Made by a program: the position numbers and the translations under genes
In this document: one piece after another, positions 35,141 through 44,086 of the stretch
How the letters are laid out: every line of letters begins with the position of its first letter
How positions within the stretch are numbered: the stretch's first letter is position 1
Notes under the pieces: model-generated
Told to the model about the DNA's origin: nothing
The model's input: the letters and a program-made list of their open reading frames with translations, nothing else
Database searches by the model: none
Assembly (NCBI GenBank): GCA_038831005.1
Contig: JAWBKZ010000001.1
Coordinates: forward strand, 62,001-126,000
DNA: 64,000 nt
Source: Ignisphaera sp.
Lineage (GTDB): Archaea; Thermoproteota; Thermoprotei_A; Sulfolobales; Ignisphaeraceae
Direction of reading: 5' to 3'

Positions 35141-35467
35141 CTACTTCACCTCTTCAACAAAATCTATAGCTTTAACGGGACATTCTTCTACACACAATCC
35201 ACATCCTTTACAGAAATTGTAGTCTACCTCTAGACTAAACTTCCATTCCTTACCTGTAGCCGTTCTGTAGGGTTTATCCATAATGTTTATAGCTGGTTCT
35301 GGACACGCAATCCAGCATATCAAGCATCTTATACATTTATCATGATTTATGATGGGTCTGAAAATCCTCCAATCTCCTGTGGGTCTCTTAACGAAATTCC
35401 CAGGCTCTAGAATCATTCCTCCAATACTCATCGATTTCCATCCGGATAAACGTTTTTCTCCGCTCAT
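35141..35467 (-). CDS. porD: 2-oxoacid (pyruvate) ferredoxin oxidoreductase, delta subunit
   Basis: A 108-residue ferredoxin-like subunit with two 4Fe-4S motifs: KCIRCLICWIACPEPAI near residue 40 and FCKGCGLCVEECPVKAI near residue 85. These carry electrons from the ThDP site to ferredoxin. It overlaps the porC stop by four bases at its start, and porA follows without a gap. Confidence 0.94.
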   Translation of the reverse strand: MSGEKRLSGWKSMSIGGMILEPGNFVKRPTGDWRIFRPIINHDKCIRCLICWIACPEPAINIMDKPYRTATGKEWKFSLEVDYNFCKGCGLCVEECPVKAIDFVEEVK

Positions 35468-36018
35468 GATACCTCAACCTCTTTATATGCTCTCCTAACA
35501 GCCTCAATATTAGCTTCAGCAACTTTAGGTCTAAATGATTCCTTAATTACCTCTTCAACATAAGTGATATCGACAATAGGCACAACCTTTATTAGTGCAC
35601 CAATCATAGCCATATTAACGAAAGGATTCTTCAGAATATCGAGAGCTATCTGAGTTGCATTTACACGAGCTATCTTTAGATCTTCTCTACCTATGTAGGT
35701 TTTTAATTCGCTTAAACTCTTCTTTGTATTGATGATCAATGTTCCATACTGTTTAATACCCTCAAGATACAGTGACTTATTTAGCGATGGATCGAGAACA
35801 ACAACAACATTGGGGTAAAGAATAGGAGACCTCGTGTGTATAGGTTCGTCAGAAACTCTCGTATATGCTCTTACTGGAGCACCTCTACGTTCAGCACCAA
35901 ACTCTGGATAAGCTTGAGCATACTTACCTTGGTATACAGCAGCTTCAGCTGTTACAACTGATGCTGTTACAGCTCCTTGGCCTCCCCGTCCATGCCATCT
36001 TATTTCTGTTCGCGTCAT
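35464..36018 (-). CDS. porC: 2-oxoacid (pyruvate) ferredoxin oxidoreductase, gamma subunit
   Basis: A 184-residue subunit, first gene of the operon. It begins with EIRWHGRGGQGAVTAS and continues EYGA-type PEFGAERRGAPVRAY, both typical. The mid region has ILYPNVVVVLDPSL. The ATG at 36018 faces a divergent region shared with carS. No clear TATA box can be assigned, but the AT-rich sequence beyond 36030 is suitable. Confidence 0.93.
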   Translation of the reverse strand: MTRTEIRWHGRGGQGAVTASVVTAEAAVYQGKYAQAYPEFGAERRGAPVRAYTRVSDEPIHTRSPILYPNVVVVLDPSLNKSLYLEGIKQYGTLIINTKKSLSELKTYIGREDLKIARVNATQIALDILKNPFVNMAMIGALIKVVPIVDITYVEEVIKESFRPKVAEANIEAVRRAYKEVEVS

Positions 36019-36111
36019 ACAAATGGCACCACAAACCTTTAATGGGTAAAGATATAAAAATGTTTATGATTACAACCACGTGATTTAAACAAATTAATAA
36101 GAGTGATCATC

Positions 36112-36648
36112 ATGAATAGCGAAATAAAACAACTAATTCAAGCTCTATGGACTATTTTACCTGCTTATACAGCTAACGGAGCCCCAATTATAGCTACTAA
36201 AATCACAGAGATATTCGGGTTCAAGAAGCATCCAATAGATGGAGGTAGAATGTTTATTGATGGTAGAAGGATGTTTGGTGATAATAAAACGTGGGAAGGG
36301 TTTATTGCAGGAATAATTGTGGGAGTTTTGACGAGTATTATCCAAACGTTCTTTGAAGCTTCTGTATCCTTATATTCCTACTCTATTAGGGGTATAGCTC
36401 TAGGTTTCGGAGCCATGGTCGGTGATCTCCTAGGAGCATTTATTAAGAGAAGACTTGGATTAAAACCTGGAGCTCCTCTACCACTGATTGATCAATTATC
36501 CTTTCTTCTTGTAGCTATAGCTATTTCCCTAAAGTTTATAAATATTACCTTTAAGCAGTTCATATACGTAGCAGTAACCACAATTGTTCTTCATATAACT
36601 ACCAACTATCTAGCCTACAAACTGGGCTTAAAGAATGTACCTTGGTGA
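36112..36648 (+). CDS. carS: CDP-archaeol synthase
   Basis: Transfers CMP from CTP to unsaturated archaetidic acid (digeranylgeranylglyceryl phosphate) in the membrane, giving the precursor of archaeal phospholipids. The protein, about 178 residues, has four or five membrane segments and the family motifs PAYTANGAPIIATK, FGDNKTWEGFIAG and VGDLLGAFIKRRLGLKPGAP, then PLIDQLSFLLVAI. The ATG at 36112 has GAGTGAT four bases before it, preferred to the in-frame GTG at 36103. Confidence 0.93.
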   Translation: MNSEIKQLIQALWTILPAYTANGAPIIATKITEIFGFKKHPIDGGRMFIDGRRMFGDNKTWEGFIAGIIVGVLTSIIQTFFEASVSLYSYSIRGIALGFGAMVGDLLGAFIKRRLGLKPGAPLPLIDQLSFLLVAIAISLKFINITFKQFIYVAVTTIVLHITTNYLAYKLGLKNVPW

Positions 36649-36709
36649 TTCTAAAATTCATCAATTACTCCATAGTTAAGTAATGAGAGAACACCAATGA
36701 TAGAATTCG

Positions 36710-36734
36710 TCACTACGGTATTCATTAGTAGTGA
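36710..36734. promoter_or_regulatory. Short inverted repeat between carS and the next gene
   Basis: A perfect 7-bp inverted repeat, TCACTAC and GTAGTGA, separated by 11 bases, in the 245-base spacer. It may be a binding site or the stem of a terminator-like hairpin after carS. Evidence is the symmetry alone. Confidence 0.25.
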
Positions 36735-36893
36735 TACATTGTAGTTATATATATGAGGTTAGGATTTTGTTGTTCTTCTTATCTCACTGTGTTTAAATCA
36801 GTAGTAATAGAGTTCAATAAATGTTTCAGTCAACTACTTGTAGTACTCGAAAAGTATATTTTAATGTAGATCACTCCATAGAGAGGGAGTTAA

Positions 36894-37289
36894 ATGAAAC
36901 TAAAGATAGTTTTACAAATCATTACAGGTTTGCTGATTACATGGATTATTGTTGAGAGGATAGGATACGATGTAGCCATGAGTATGTGTTTTCTTACACC
37001 GCTTCTTGGGTTAGTTCATGAAGCACTTCACTACATCTATATAAAAATGTTTAAAGTTAACCATAGGTTCATGTTTAAGGGTATGTATATAGGGTTCCGT
37101 GTTACAGTAGATAATGTTGATCAGTTAATGGCTGTAGCATTAGCTCCACAGGTTATCACCCTATCTCTGATGATAACCTATGTTTGTTCTACAAACAATT
37201 ATGCTATTGCACTTGCGCTATACCATATAACCCTATCTCTAGAGGACATATTTGTGATTGTGAAATATTTGCCATGCTATTTCTCATAA
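36894..37289 (+). CDS. Small membrane zincin-like protein, DUF3267-like
   Basis: A 131-residue protein with three or four membrane helices. The HExxH motif is in GLVHEALHYIYIKMF near residues 42-56, within a membrane segment. The C-terminal half keeps an aspartate in LSLEDIFVIVKYL that could be the third ligand. This is the outline of the small DUF3267 family of putative membrane proteases. GAGGGAG lies just before the ATG at 36894. The stop region overlaps a convergent gene by 13 bases. The substrate is unknown. Confidence 0.6.
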   Translation: MKLKIVLQIITGLLITWIIVERIGYDVAMSMCFLTPLLGLVHEALHYIYIKMFKVNHRFMFKGMYIGFRVTVDNVDQLMAVALAPQVITLSLMITYVCSTNNYAIALALYHITLSLEDIFVIVKYLPCYFS

Positions 37290-37582
37290 CTCTTGCATAT
37301 CTTTGCACAATCTATTTCAGCTCTATGAATACATAGACATACTGTAGACCCATTTACAGAGTATACAAAGATCTTGCCGCCTCTAATATTCTCGATAGTA
37401 ATTATTCCCCTATGTTCTTTCTCTACATACTTCTGTATATAAGACTCAAAGAGATCTAGAGCACAGTCATTTGCTTCACAATCTAAAAAATCATAGATAT
37501 TGCAAGACACATCATAAACAAGGTCTTTATAGATAAGTGTAGCCTTAAATATGGGTGCTTCAGGTTCAGGAATATTCTTCAA
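37277..37582 (-). CDS. Uncharacterised protein (about 101 aa)
   Basis: A 101-residue frame with a TTG start at 37582 and no clear ribosome binding site. The sequence has six or seven cysteines (such as CEANDC and CLCIH, CAKIC), mixed beta strands (GGKIFVYSVNGSTVCLC) and no hydrophobic segment. The cysteines might bind a metal. It overlaps the membrane zincin gene at the 3' end. Codon use looks normal, so it is probably real, but I do not recognise it. Confidence 0.5.
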   Translation of the reverse strand: MKNIPEPEAPIFKATLIYKDLVYDVSCNIYDFLDCEANDCALDLFESYIQKYVEKEHRGIITIENIRGGKIFVYSVNGSTVCLCIHRAEIDCAKICKSYEK

Positions 37583-37787
37583 ATTTTATCCCAATTAATT
37601 ATGTACTGTATAGAGGTATTAAAATTTCTGTGAAGGAGGTATGAATACTTTAAATGAATATCCATATATGTTGTAGTTAATTGTTCACAGTCTTTTCTAA
37701 TATAGTGTTTAAAATTCGAAAAACAGATAAATTTATTAACTCTTTAATATAGTCTATAGACTAAGAGTTAGAGTTGAGGTATAGATC

Positions 37788-38159
37788 ATGAGCGGAGAAA
37801 TACTAATCGAAAAAAGGAGAAGAAGAAAAAGAAAATTGAATATCGAGGGAAACAAGGTTATATTTAGAAAAAGACTTGAACATAGTTTTGAATTACCGCC
37901 CGATATAGCGGAATGGGTCAAAAAACACGTAGATGTGATAGATTGGCTTGTATTTGATAGTCAGGTAGCATCAGCATTAAGACATCCTCATAGTGTTAGA
38001 ACATTGATATATCTTCTATATGCAAGAGCTAATGATATACCAATAGCACAGATGGCTAAGAAAATAGATATTGCTCACGAACAGCTCTACAGATTAGAAA
38101 GACTTCTATCTAAAGTGGGTCTAAAAGATCAAGTGTATTCGACGCTAAAGAAGGGCTAG
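37788..38159 (+). CDS. Uncharacterised basic protein with helix-turn-helix
   Basis: A 123-residue protein. A very basic N-terminus (EKRRRRKRKL) precedes a helical region, and residues 80-115 look like an HTH: ARANDIPIAQMAKKIDI and AHEQLYRLERLLSKVG. It may bind DNA or RNA. GAGGTATAGATC precedes the ATG at 37788, a good ribosome binding site, and an AT-rich promoter-like region lies before it. The function is unknown. Confidence 0.65.
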   Translation: MSGEILIEKRRRRKRKLNIEGNKVIFRKRLEHSFELPPDIAEWVKKHVDVIDWLVFDSQVASALRHPHSVRTLIYLLYARANDIPIAQMAKKIDIAHEQLYRLERLLSKVGLKDQVYSTLKKG

Positions 38160-38810
38160 CATCATATGAATAACATGGGATACCACTAATGTATTCTTAT
38201 CTACTGTTTGATTTCAATTCAATTTTTATAAAAATCTAACCAGCAACTGATATTTTCAACGATCTGCTGAACTCGGAAGCTATATAGACCTAGAGCATAC
38301 AGTTTATTGTTTACGGGTACCACATGTTTGTATATTTCATGTTGTAGACTAGAGGCATTGGATCTCTTGAATCCTTGTTGCATTATGTACAGAGACCTGA
38401 TTCTCTTATGTAGACTGGTTCAGTATAAAAATTATTCCTCAGTTAAAGGAATTATCATCATTCTTCAGAGAGGTGAAGCTTCATCACATATCTATAACTT
38501 ACAGTATATCTATAGTATCATGATTTTATCTACAGTCTAAATTTTTATTCTTTTTACCTACAACAGTTGATCTAAGTTGTGAGGCTTTTATGCAAAATGT
38601 ATATATTTCCTGATCAATCTTGGATTATTGGAATAGTATCATGATTTATCATTCCTTAGGATCCTAGATATCATCTAAATCCAGGTTAATATTAATGCAC
38701 TATTATTCCTTCCTGAATTTTGGTGTCAAAACAAATACAATGTTACTGGATTATCTTAGTGATGGGTATTTATAGCTACAAAAGGGTTGCGTAATTTTGT
38801 TTCACATCAA
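38160..38810. other. Intergenic region (651 bp) without a supported gene
   Basis: No frame with convincing codon use or a ribosome binding site is present. The sequence has local short repeats such as TATCATGATTTAT near 38518 and 38640, and T-rich stretches that could end transcription. A possible small RNA cannot be confirmed by eye. Confidence 0.4.
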
Positions 38811-39644
38811 TCATACGGTTTTTACAGCTCCATGAACTATACTTCTCATTGACAGTTCTTGATAAAGTTTGTAGTACTTGGATTTAGATGGATCTATGTC
38901 TAGCGCTGAAAGATCGTTTAAGAGTTTCTGTGAAAAGATCGATATATTTATACAGGGTTCAGCACATAGAACATTGGGTTTAATGCTATCCGCTATAAGC
39001 TTGACTATGAGGGCTACAGCTACTTGATCATTGTAAGTCATATCAGTATCTCTAATCTCTTCGGTGAGTAGCTCTATTATTTGTTTAAGCGTTGGATCGG
39101 TTATACGATCTATATTATCTCTTAGAGATACCAGAATAAGAACTAGATATTCTTTCGTATTTATGTTGGTAGGCGGTAATATATCAACATCGTTTAAGCA
39201 TAGGTTATAGTCGTGCTTAAGAGCCTCATCAATATTCTTTGTAACAGTAGCTATGTCTATTACGTCTCTAATCATGTTGAATGCCTTTATTGTGTCCAGG
39301 AGTATGGGCTCTAGAACACTACATCTTCTTGCAGCAAGCGATATATCCATACCGTATCGCATTGGAATAAGGTCCAGCATTTTCTTAAGTATATCTACAG
39401 CTGCTTGATCGCCTTCTGTAAGGAATTTCGCAAGCCTTTTCTGTATATACACTATATCTCCATAACTAAAAACACCTTGTTTAATTCTATTGATGCTCCA
39501 CAAAGTTACTGCCAAAACTAATGCAACTCTAGGTCTCGTAATTAGATCTATTTTAGATACTACATCGTTCTTCAATATGTTTTGAATACGATAACACTTC
39601 TGAAGCTTTAGCAATCCTTCAACATACTTCTCGTAACTACTCAT
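38811..39644 (-). CDS. Uncharacterised helical protein
   Basis: A 277-residue protein, almost all helical with no membrane segment. Features that can be seen are an N-terminal RPRVALVLAVTLWSINRI helix, a middle DGxx-like GDQAAVDILKKML and a cysteine set (NVLCAEPCINIS) near residue 235. I do not recognise a family. The ATG at 39644 is used. The neighbour upstream is a Lrp-type ligand-binding protein on the same strand, 83 bases away. Confidence 0.6.
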   Translation of the reverse strand: MSSYEKYVEGLLKLQKCYRIQNILKNDVVSKIDLITRPRVALVLAVTLWSINRIKQGVFSYGDIVYIQKRLAKFLTEGDQAAVDILKKMLDLIPMRYGMDISLAARRCSVLEPILLDTIKAFNMIRDVIDIATVTKNIDEALKHDYNLCLNDVDILPPTNINTKEYLVLILVSLRDNIDRITDPTLKQIIELLTEEIRDTDMTYNDQVAVALIVKLIADSIKPNVLCAEPCINISIFSQKLLNDLSALDIDPSKSKYYKLYQELSMRSIVHGAVKTV

Positions 39645-39727
39645 CTAAACCACACTACCAGTAAGGAAACTAGGTTTGTTAGGTAAAAAATCAAAATGAT
39701 TTATCTGAATTACCAGAATTTTCTACA

Positions 39728-39961
39728 CTATCGTTCAACAACAATCAATGTCGTTGTACTTTTTATGTGGGGAAACCTTCTTATCTTAGCTATAACGGTA
39801 TTCCTCAATGTATCAAAAGTATTTGATTCAACAATGGCAACAACGTCATATATACCGTAGACAATATGCACCTCCTTGACCTCGGGAATTTCGGATAGAG
39901 CTTTTGAGACTTCTTCTTCAGCACCGACGTCTGTGTTTATCAGGATTATAGCTTTAGGCAT
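39728..39961 (-). CDS. Stand-alone Lrp/AsnC ligand-binding (RAM) domain protein
   Basis: A 77-residue protein: a beta-alpha-beta-beta-alpha-beta RAM domain (AIILINTDVGAEEEVSKAL, VKEVHIVYGIYDVVAIVE, IRRFPHIKSTTTLIVV) with no DNA-binding domain. Such single-domain proteins sense amino acids and often modulate partner Lrp proteins. The ATG at 39961 is used. The conserved glycine in VYGIYDVV is where effector binding occurs in the family. Confidence 0.85.
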   Translation of the reverse strand: MPKAIILINTDVGAEEEVSKALSEIPEVKEVHIVYGIYDVVAIVESNTFDTLRNTVIAKIRRFPHIKSTTTLIVVER

Positions 39962-40057
39962 CTCTATCCCAATAACTATTACTCAATATAGCTATAAAAG
40001 TATTTATGATTTTTAAGTAACGAATATTCTATAGAAATTCGATGCAAGGTGAAGGTT

Positions 40058-40204
40058 GTGGAAGAGGTGGATAGTTATTCAAAAGAACACGCTGTTAGGG
40101 TATGTAGAGAAAAATGTGTGGAAGTTAGTGTCTACGTAGAAGAGCTAGACCTTTGTGTAAAAGAATGTGTGAGAAGCATAGTAGGTGGTAAACATTCTAA
40201 CTGA
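40058..40204 (+). CDS. Small twin-CX3C protein (48 aa)
   Basis: A 48-residue frame with two CX3C motifs (CREKC at 16-20 and CVKEC at 33-37), 12 residues apart, in helix-like surroundings. It is a helical-hairpin cysteine arrangement as seen in small metal- or disulfide-carrying proteins. GTG at 40058 has AAGGTG six bases upstream; a GTG at 40049 is in the same frame. It overlaps the start of the next gene by 20 bases. Probably the first gene of a two-gene unit. Confidence 0.5.
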   Translation: MEEVDSYSKEHAVRVCREKCVEVSVYVEELDLCVKECVRSIVGGKHSN

Positions 40205-41024
40205 GAGAATAAACTTAGCAGTAGATATAGGTTTCAATATGTATGTATTTGGTGGAGGTTCTCCATGTATTGTGCTGATGTCGGGTGGAACTAAATCAGA
40301 TGGATGTGGTATAGCTACGTTACGGAAACTTGTCAAGGAGCTTAAGGATTTATCTGTGCAAGGGACGATAAAGATTATTCCACAGGTTAACGAATATTCA
40401 TCGGTATTCGATATAAATAAGTGTTTAAAGAATAGAGTAAAAATTAGTTCACCTTTGTGTAGATTAATTGATAGAGTCCTAGAAATAATAGCGAATCAAT
40501 GCATGGTAATAGAGATAGTATGCAGACCTGGTTTCATTCCATATATAGTTGTTTCACCATATAAACCTCTAGATGATGAACTACAAAGATTAGTTAAATC
40601 TATACCTATAGATATTGTAGTTAAATACGAACTGAAAAGTTTAGGATTTAAGCTGGCTGAAAATAATTGCAAAGCTATAACAATAGTTGGTAGAGGTGGT
40701 AAAACCTTTGACTTAAATGATGTAGAGCATTTGTATGATGTCTTGTTAAACGCTCTTACGAATCTGGGATTCATGAAGAGGAAAACTAGATCGAAATCTG
40801 TTGAGCAGAAGATTTTTAGCTCCTATAATCTTATCAAATGCACAAGTAGAGGATTATTCATACCGATGGTACATGCCGGATCTAACATCGAAAGCGGATC
40901 AACCATAGGTACGCTTGATGATATAGAGATAAAAGCTCAACATGATGGAGTAGCCCTATACGTTTCTAGACCAAAATTATGCGATATGAACGAAACTGTT
41001 TGCGTTATCGTATCACAAGCTTGA
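40185..41024 (+). CDS. Aspartoacylase/succinylglutamate desuccinylase-like protein, catalytic residues missing
   Basis: A 279-residue protein of the M14-like AstE/AspA outline. The first strand and turn, CIVLMSGGTKSDGCGIATLR, lies where the zinc motif 'GxHGDE' would be, but the His and Glu are absent. Next come GTIKIIPQVNEYS, like the 'G...vvPvvNp' strand. The C-terminal barrel part is GLFIPMVHAGSNIESGS and TIGTLDDI, a good match to the family's last domain. It may be a non-catalytic relative. The start GTG at 40185 overlaps the twin-CX3C gene. Confidence 0.62.
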   Translation: MVNILTERINLAVDIGFNMYVFGGGSPCIVLMSGGTKSDGCGIATLRKLVKELKDLSVQGTIKIIPQVNEYSSVFDINKCLKNRVKISSPLCRLIDRVLEIIANQCMVIEIVCRPGFIPYIVVSPYKPLDDELQRLVKSIPIDIVVKYELKSLGFKLAENNCKAITIVGRGGKTFDLNDVEHLYDVLLNALTNLGFMKRKTRSKSVEQKIFSSYNLIKCTSRGLFIPMVHAGSNIESGSTIGTLDDIEIKAQHDGVALYVSRPKLCDMNETVCVIVSQA

Positions 41025-41031
41025 TGTAGAG

Positions 41032-41445
41032 CTATTCACCCATTATTGTTACATATATCGTCCTATTCGTTCTAGGTCCATCCATCTCTAAAATGAATAT
41101 GTTTTGCCAGGTTCCCCGCACAAGTTCTCCATTAATTACAGGGAAAAGTCTGTGAGGCGAAAGTACGGCTGAACCGATGTGTGCATGTGCATTATCGTCT
41201 ATAGAATTGTGTCTCCAATCTCTATTTGGCTGGGTTAGCTCTTTAATAAAGGTAAGTATATCCTCCATAAGGCCTATTTCATGCTCATTAGCTATAATTG
41301 CTACAGTTGCATGAGGTGCAAAAACCATACATAGCCCACTACTGATACCGCTTTTATGCACAATCTCTTCAACTCTATGCGTAATGTCTATAAGTTCAAA
41401 TCTTTTCGATGTCGAAAACCTTATTATCTCGTGGTGTACCTTCAT
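41032..41445 (-). CDS. UPF0047 / YjbQ family protein
   Basis: A 137-residue protein with the family's features: a start at KVHHEIIRFSTSKRFELIDIT, then CMVFAPHATVAIIANEHE, and NRDWRHNSIDDNAHAHIGSA with the conserved histidines. The last part, LVRGTWQNIFILEMDGPR, is also typical. Bacterial YjbQ has been reported to have weak thiamine phosphate synthase activity; the physiological role is unclear. The ATG at 41445 fits the family N-terminus; upstream in-frame starts (to 41463) would add up to six residues. It converges on the aspartoacylase-like gene. Confidence 0.9.
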   Translation of the reverse strand: MKVHHEIIRFSTSKRFELIDITHRVEEIVHKSGISSGLCMVFAPHATVAIIANEHEIGLMEDILTFIKELTQPNRDWRHNSIDDNAHAHIGSAVLSPHRLFPVINGELVRGTWQNIFILEMDGPRTNRTIYVTIMGE

Positions 41446-41649
41446 TACTCTCACCATTACCATGGATAAGAACTAGATGAGGTATCTACAGTTTAAGATT
41501 AATGTCTATGGTAAAACAAATAAATGTATCGGTAAACCAAGTATATACACAACTGTTGAAAGACGATGTTTCTGTCTCTTACTGGAAACTTTATATACTG
41601 CTTAAGTAGCTAACTAAATTAGAGGCTATCGTTTAGCGAGGCGATTAGA

Positions 41650-42417
41650 GTGAAACAGAAAGTGCATGCCACTCCCAGCAATATTCTGAAGATATTTGAG
41701 AATCTAAGTGATTTTGCTGAATATCTAGATGTGGTTTTCGATGGCTACGGAATCGTTATCATGAGAAAGAAAGGATTGGTCAAGCCTATCGAAGAGAAAC
41801 TGTGGCTAACTTACTCTATAGTTAAGGTTAATGATGAGCACGTGATTATGTTCAGATTTAGTGGTTCTTTAGATCCTGTTAGTAGGGTTAGGATAAGGAG
41901 TAGCGAGAAAGGATGCGAAATAGTATCGGAATGTATTGGCGATAAAAGTATTTGTTCGTACATAGACAACATGTTAAAGAAACTGACAACTAATTTAGAT
42001 AAAATAGTTGAGAAAATGAATAAACGTTCAAAGAGTATCGAGATGAACATAACCAAATTTACGATGTCGCTAAGGTATGCAAAGGTTATCGATGGACTAG
42101 CTGAAGTAACATTATCCTCTCTATATCTAAAGTACCCACTTCTAGAGAGAAGAAAAGTAAAACTAGATGATGTGAAGAACTTGGATGAATTTCTAGATAA
42201 ACTATACAGAAGATACAGTTCCCTAATTAGAGAAGTATACATTCATGTGAGTGATACAAATTGGATGTTTATACTTGCAGTTGATTTAGAAAACATGATA
42301 TATACGCCAAGCTTTATAGAGGACACGCTTAGGGTAGTTGGTAAAGAAGCTATAGAAAGGTTCCTGAAGAAACAAGAAGAGTATGTCACGGTAGCGATAC
42401 TAACAATGCAGAGTTAA
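41650..42417 (+). CDS. Uncharacterised protein
   Basis: A 255-residue protein with a mixed first half (including VDFD-like and MFRFSGSLDPVSRVRIRS strands, and two cysteines near residue 90) and a helical second half with a run SIEMNITKFTMSLRYAKVID. No family is recognised. It starts with GTG at 41650 in AGCGAGGCGATTAGAGTG. The spacer upstream contains ACTTTATATACTG, a TATA-like element, at about 41588-41600. Confidence 0.6.
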   Translation: MKQKVHATPSNILKIFENLSDFAEYLDVVFDGYGIVIMRKKGLVKPIEEKLWLTYSIVKVNDEHVIMFRFSGSLDPVSRVRIRSSEKGCEIVSECIGDKSICSYIDNMLKKLTTNLDKIVEKMNKRSKSIEMNITKFTMSLRYAKVIDGLAEVTLSSLYLKYPLLERRKVKLDDVKNLDEFLDKLYRRYSSLIREVYIHVSDTNWMFILAVDLENMIYTPSFIEDTLRVVGKEAIERFLKKQEEYVTVAILTMQS

Positions 42418-42606
42418 GAACCTAAAGAAAGAGATTAATACTTAGACATATTAACCATTTAACCATAAGCAATACTATCATTGATATCGATTCATCATAA
42501 CTGAATAATAAAGATCTTATTGTACCTCTATACTAAAAAGCTTTATACCCAAGTGTACTAGCATTATCTTAGCTGATACGCTATCGAATCTCAGGATGTG
42601 GATTTT

Positions 42607-43320
42607 ATGAGTGTTGAAAAAATAGTAACCGGTATTAAAATTCTTGATACTCTTCTACCTAATGGTATCCCGAGGAATTCATTCATAGTTATTGCAGGTC
42701 CTGGAGGTTCTGGCAAGTCTTTCCTTGTTATAAATATAGCGAAACAATTCTTATTAAGAAATGAACCTGCTATATATGTAACATTTGATGAAGATCCTCT
42801 AACTGTAGCATCAATAACAAGTTCTGTTGGTGTGGATTTGTATAAATACTTGGGAGATAAGCTGTTTATGATAATCGATGGCTATAGTTTCCGTATAAAG
42901 GATAGAGAAGGCAAAATACATGTAGCTGTTATAGAGGAAGTTGATCCACAGAATACTGAACAAGTATTCTATACAGTTATGCAGACAGTAGATAGGGTTA
43001 ATATTAGAGGTAGGGGTGTAATTGTAATAGATTCTCTAAATGAGTTTTTGTCTTACCATGAACATTATAGGGTAGCAGAATTCATCAAGAACCTTAGAGC
43101 TAATATAGCGAAGTATAGAGGTATACTTACACTGGCTATACTCCATACCTCAACAGATAAAGCTAAACAACTTCTAACTCTTGTAGAGCATGTAGCTGAC
43201 GGCATCATATTAGCGGAGAGAGTCATCAAGGATAACACAGTAGTTAAAAGTGTCGTGATACAGAGGATGAAAGGTGCAGAACATAAGTTAACGAGACTAG
43301 AGTATACATCGATTGAGTGA
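42607..43320 (+). CDS. KaiC/RadA-like RecA-superfamily ATPase
   Basis: A 238-residue single-domain ATPase. Walker A (IVIAGPGGSGKSFLVINIA) is near residue 30. Sensor-like and Walker B segments follow (VTFDEDPLTVA; GVIVIDSLNEFLSY near residue 145). Family members in archaea are KaiC-like (COG0467), often with a signalling partner or a role in motility, but no such partner is adjacent. The ATG at 42607 has GGATGTG before it and is preferred to GTG at 42598. Partner and substrate are unknown. Confidence 0.85.
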   Translation: MSVEKIVTGIKILDTLLPNGIPRNSFIVIAGPGGSGKSFLVINIAKQFLLRNEPAIYVTFDEDPLTVASITSSVGVDLYKYLGDKLFMIIDGYSFRIKDREGKIHVAVIEEVDPQNTEQVFYTVMQTVDRVNIRGRGVIVIDSLNEFLSYHEHYRVAEFIKNLRANIAKYRGILTLAILHTSTDKAKQLLTLVEHVADGIILAERVIKDNTVVKSVVIQRMKGAEHKLTRLEYTSIE

Positions 43321-43539
43321 AGTCTATATATCAAAGGCAATACCGATAGGTTATACATCAAGAAACTTGTTGAAGTACTGTATTTCAATCAGTATCGCAG
43401 AAAAATAGTATGTAAAAGTAAGAGCCATTGAGATACATTGCTCCTAAATACCCTGTAATCATCAAGGGGAAGTAATTGTAATAAGTTAAAAAAGCTTAGA
43501 AATGCATTAGCTTGACCGGTAATTCGTATAAATCTGTAT

Positions 43540-43803
43540 ATGTATCCAATAGACGGTATAGAGCTTAAGATCATACATATGAATCCTATCGCAATATTTG
43601 CTAAAGAACTTGACAAAGATACAAGCATCACTATTCTTGATGAACATCACAGAAGTACAACTCCTATAGCCTCAGATATAGCAAAAACATACCCTCTTGA
43701 AGATAGATATAAAAGGGTTATGATGAGTCCTAGAGACCATGCTCTATACTTTGAATATCCACTACCGTTTAGCTACATATTTATGTGCAAGCTTATGAGT
43801 TAG
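43540..43803 (+). CDS. Uncharacterised small protein (tentative)
   Basis: An 87-residue frame in the 766-base space between the KaiC-like gene and the B3/B4 gene. The codons are AGA/ATA-rich as in true genes, which favours it over the antisense frame of about the same place. There is no ribosome binding site, and its first part reads MYPIDGIELKII. It may be a remnant of a larger gene. The bases 43321-43539 and 43804-44086 show nothing I can identify. Confidence 0.35.
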   Translation: MYPIDGIELKIIHMNPIAIFAKELDKDTSITILDEHHRSTTPIASDIAKTYPLEDRYKRVMMSPRDHALYFEYPLPFSYIFMCKLMS

Positions 43804-44086
43804 AAACGCTATACCTGTTGCAGTAAACGTTGATAGAACGAGTTCGTAGTGAGAGAACAACAGATATCTTATTGAGAAAGCAAGATCAAAATAATGACAA
43901 CAGATAGCATCAGATCTATATACTCTCTTATACTCTCTAAAACAGTTATTACATTATTTATACCTTTGTATACCTCTCATGAATAATTAACATCACTGTA
44001 TTTCAGATTTAGTACCCATATACTTCAATGATATGTAATTTTAATTTAAATTTCCACAAGATAGTTGAGATACGTGGTAGAGGTGT

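Noticed and set aside
38307-38540. A plus-strand frame of 77 codons
   Set aside because: No ribosome binding site, cysteine- and leucine-rich random-looking product, atypical codons.
43389-43631. A minus-strand hydrophobic frame
   Set aside because: It partly mirrors the plus-strand frame at 43540-43803, which has codons more like true genes; no ribosome binding site.
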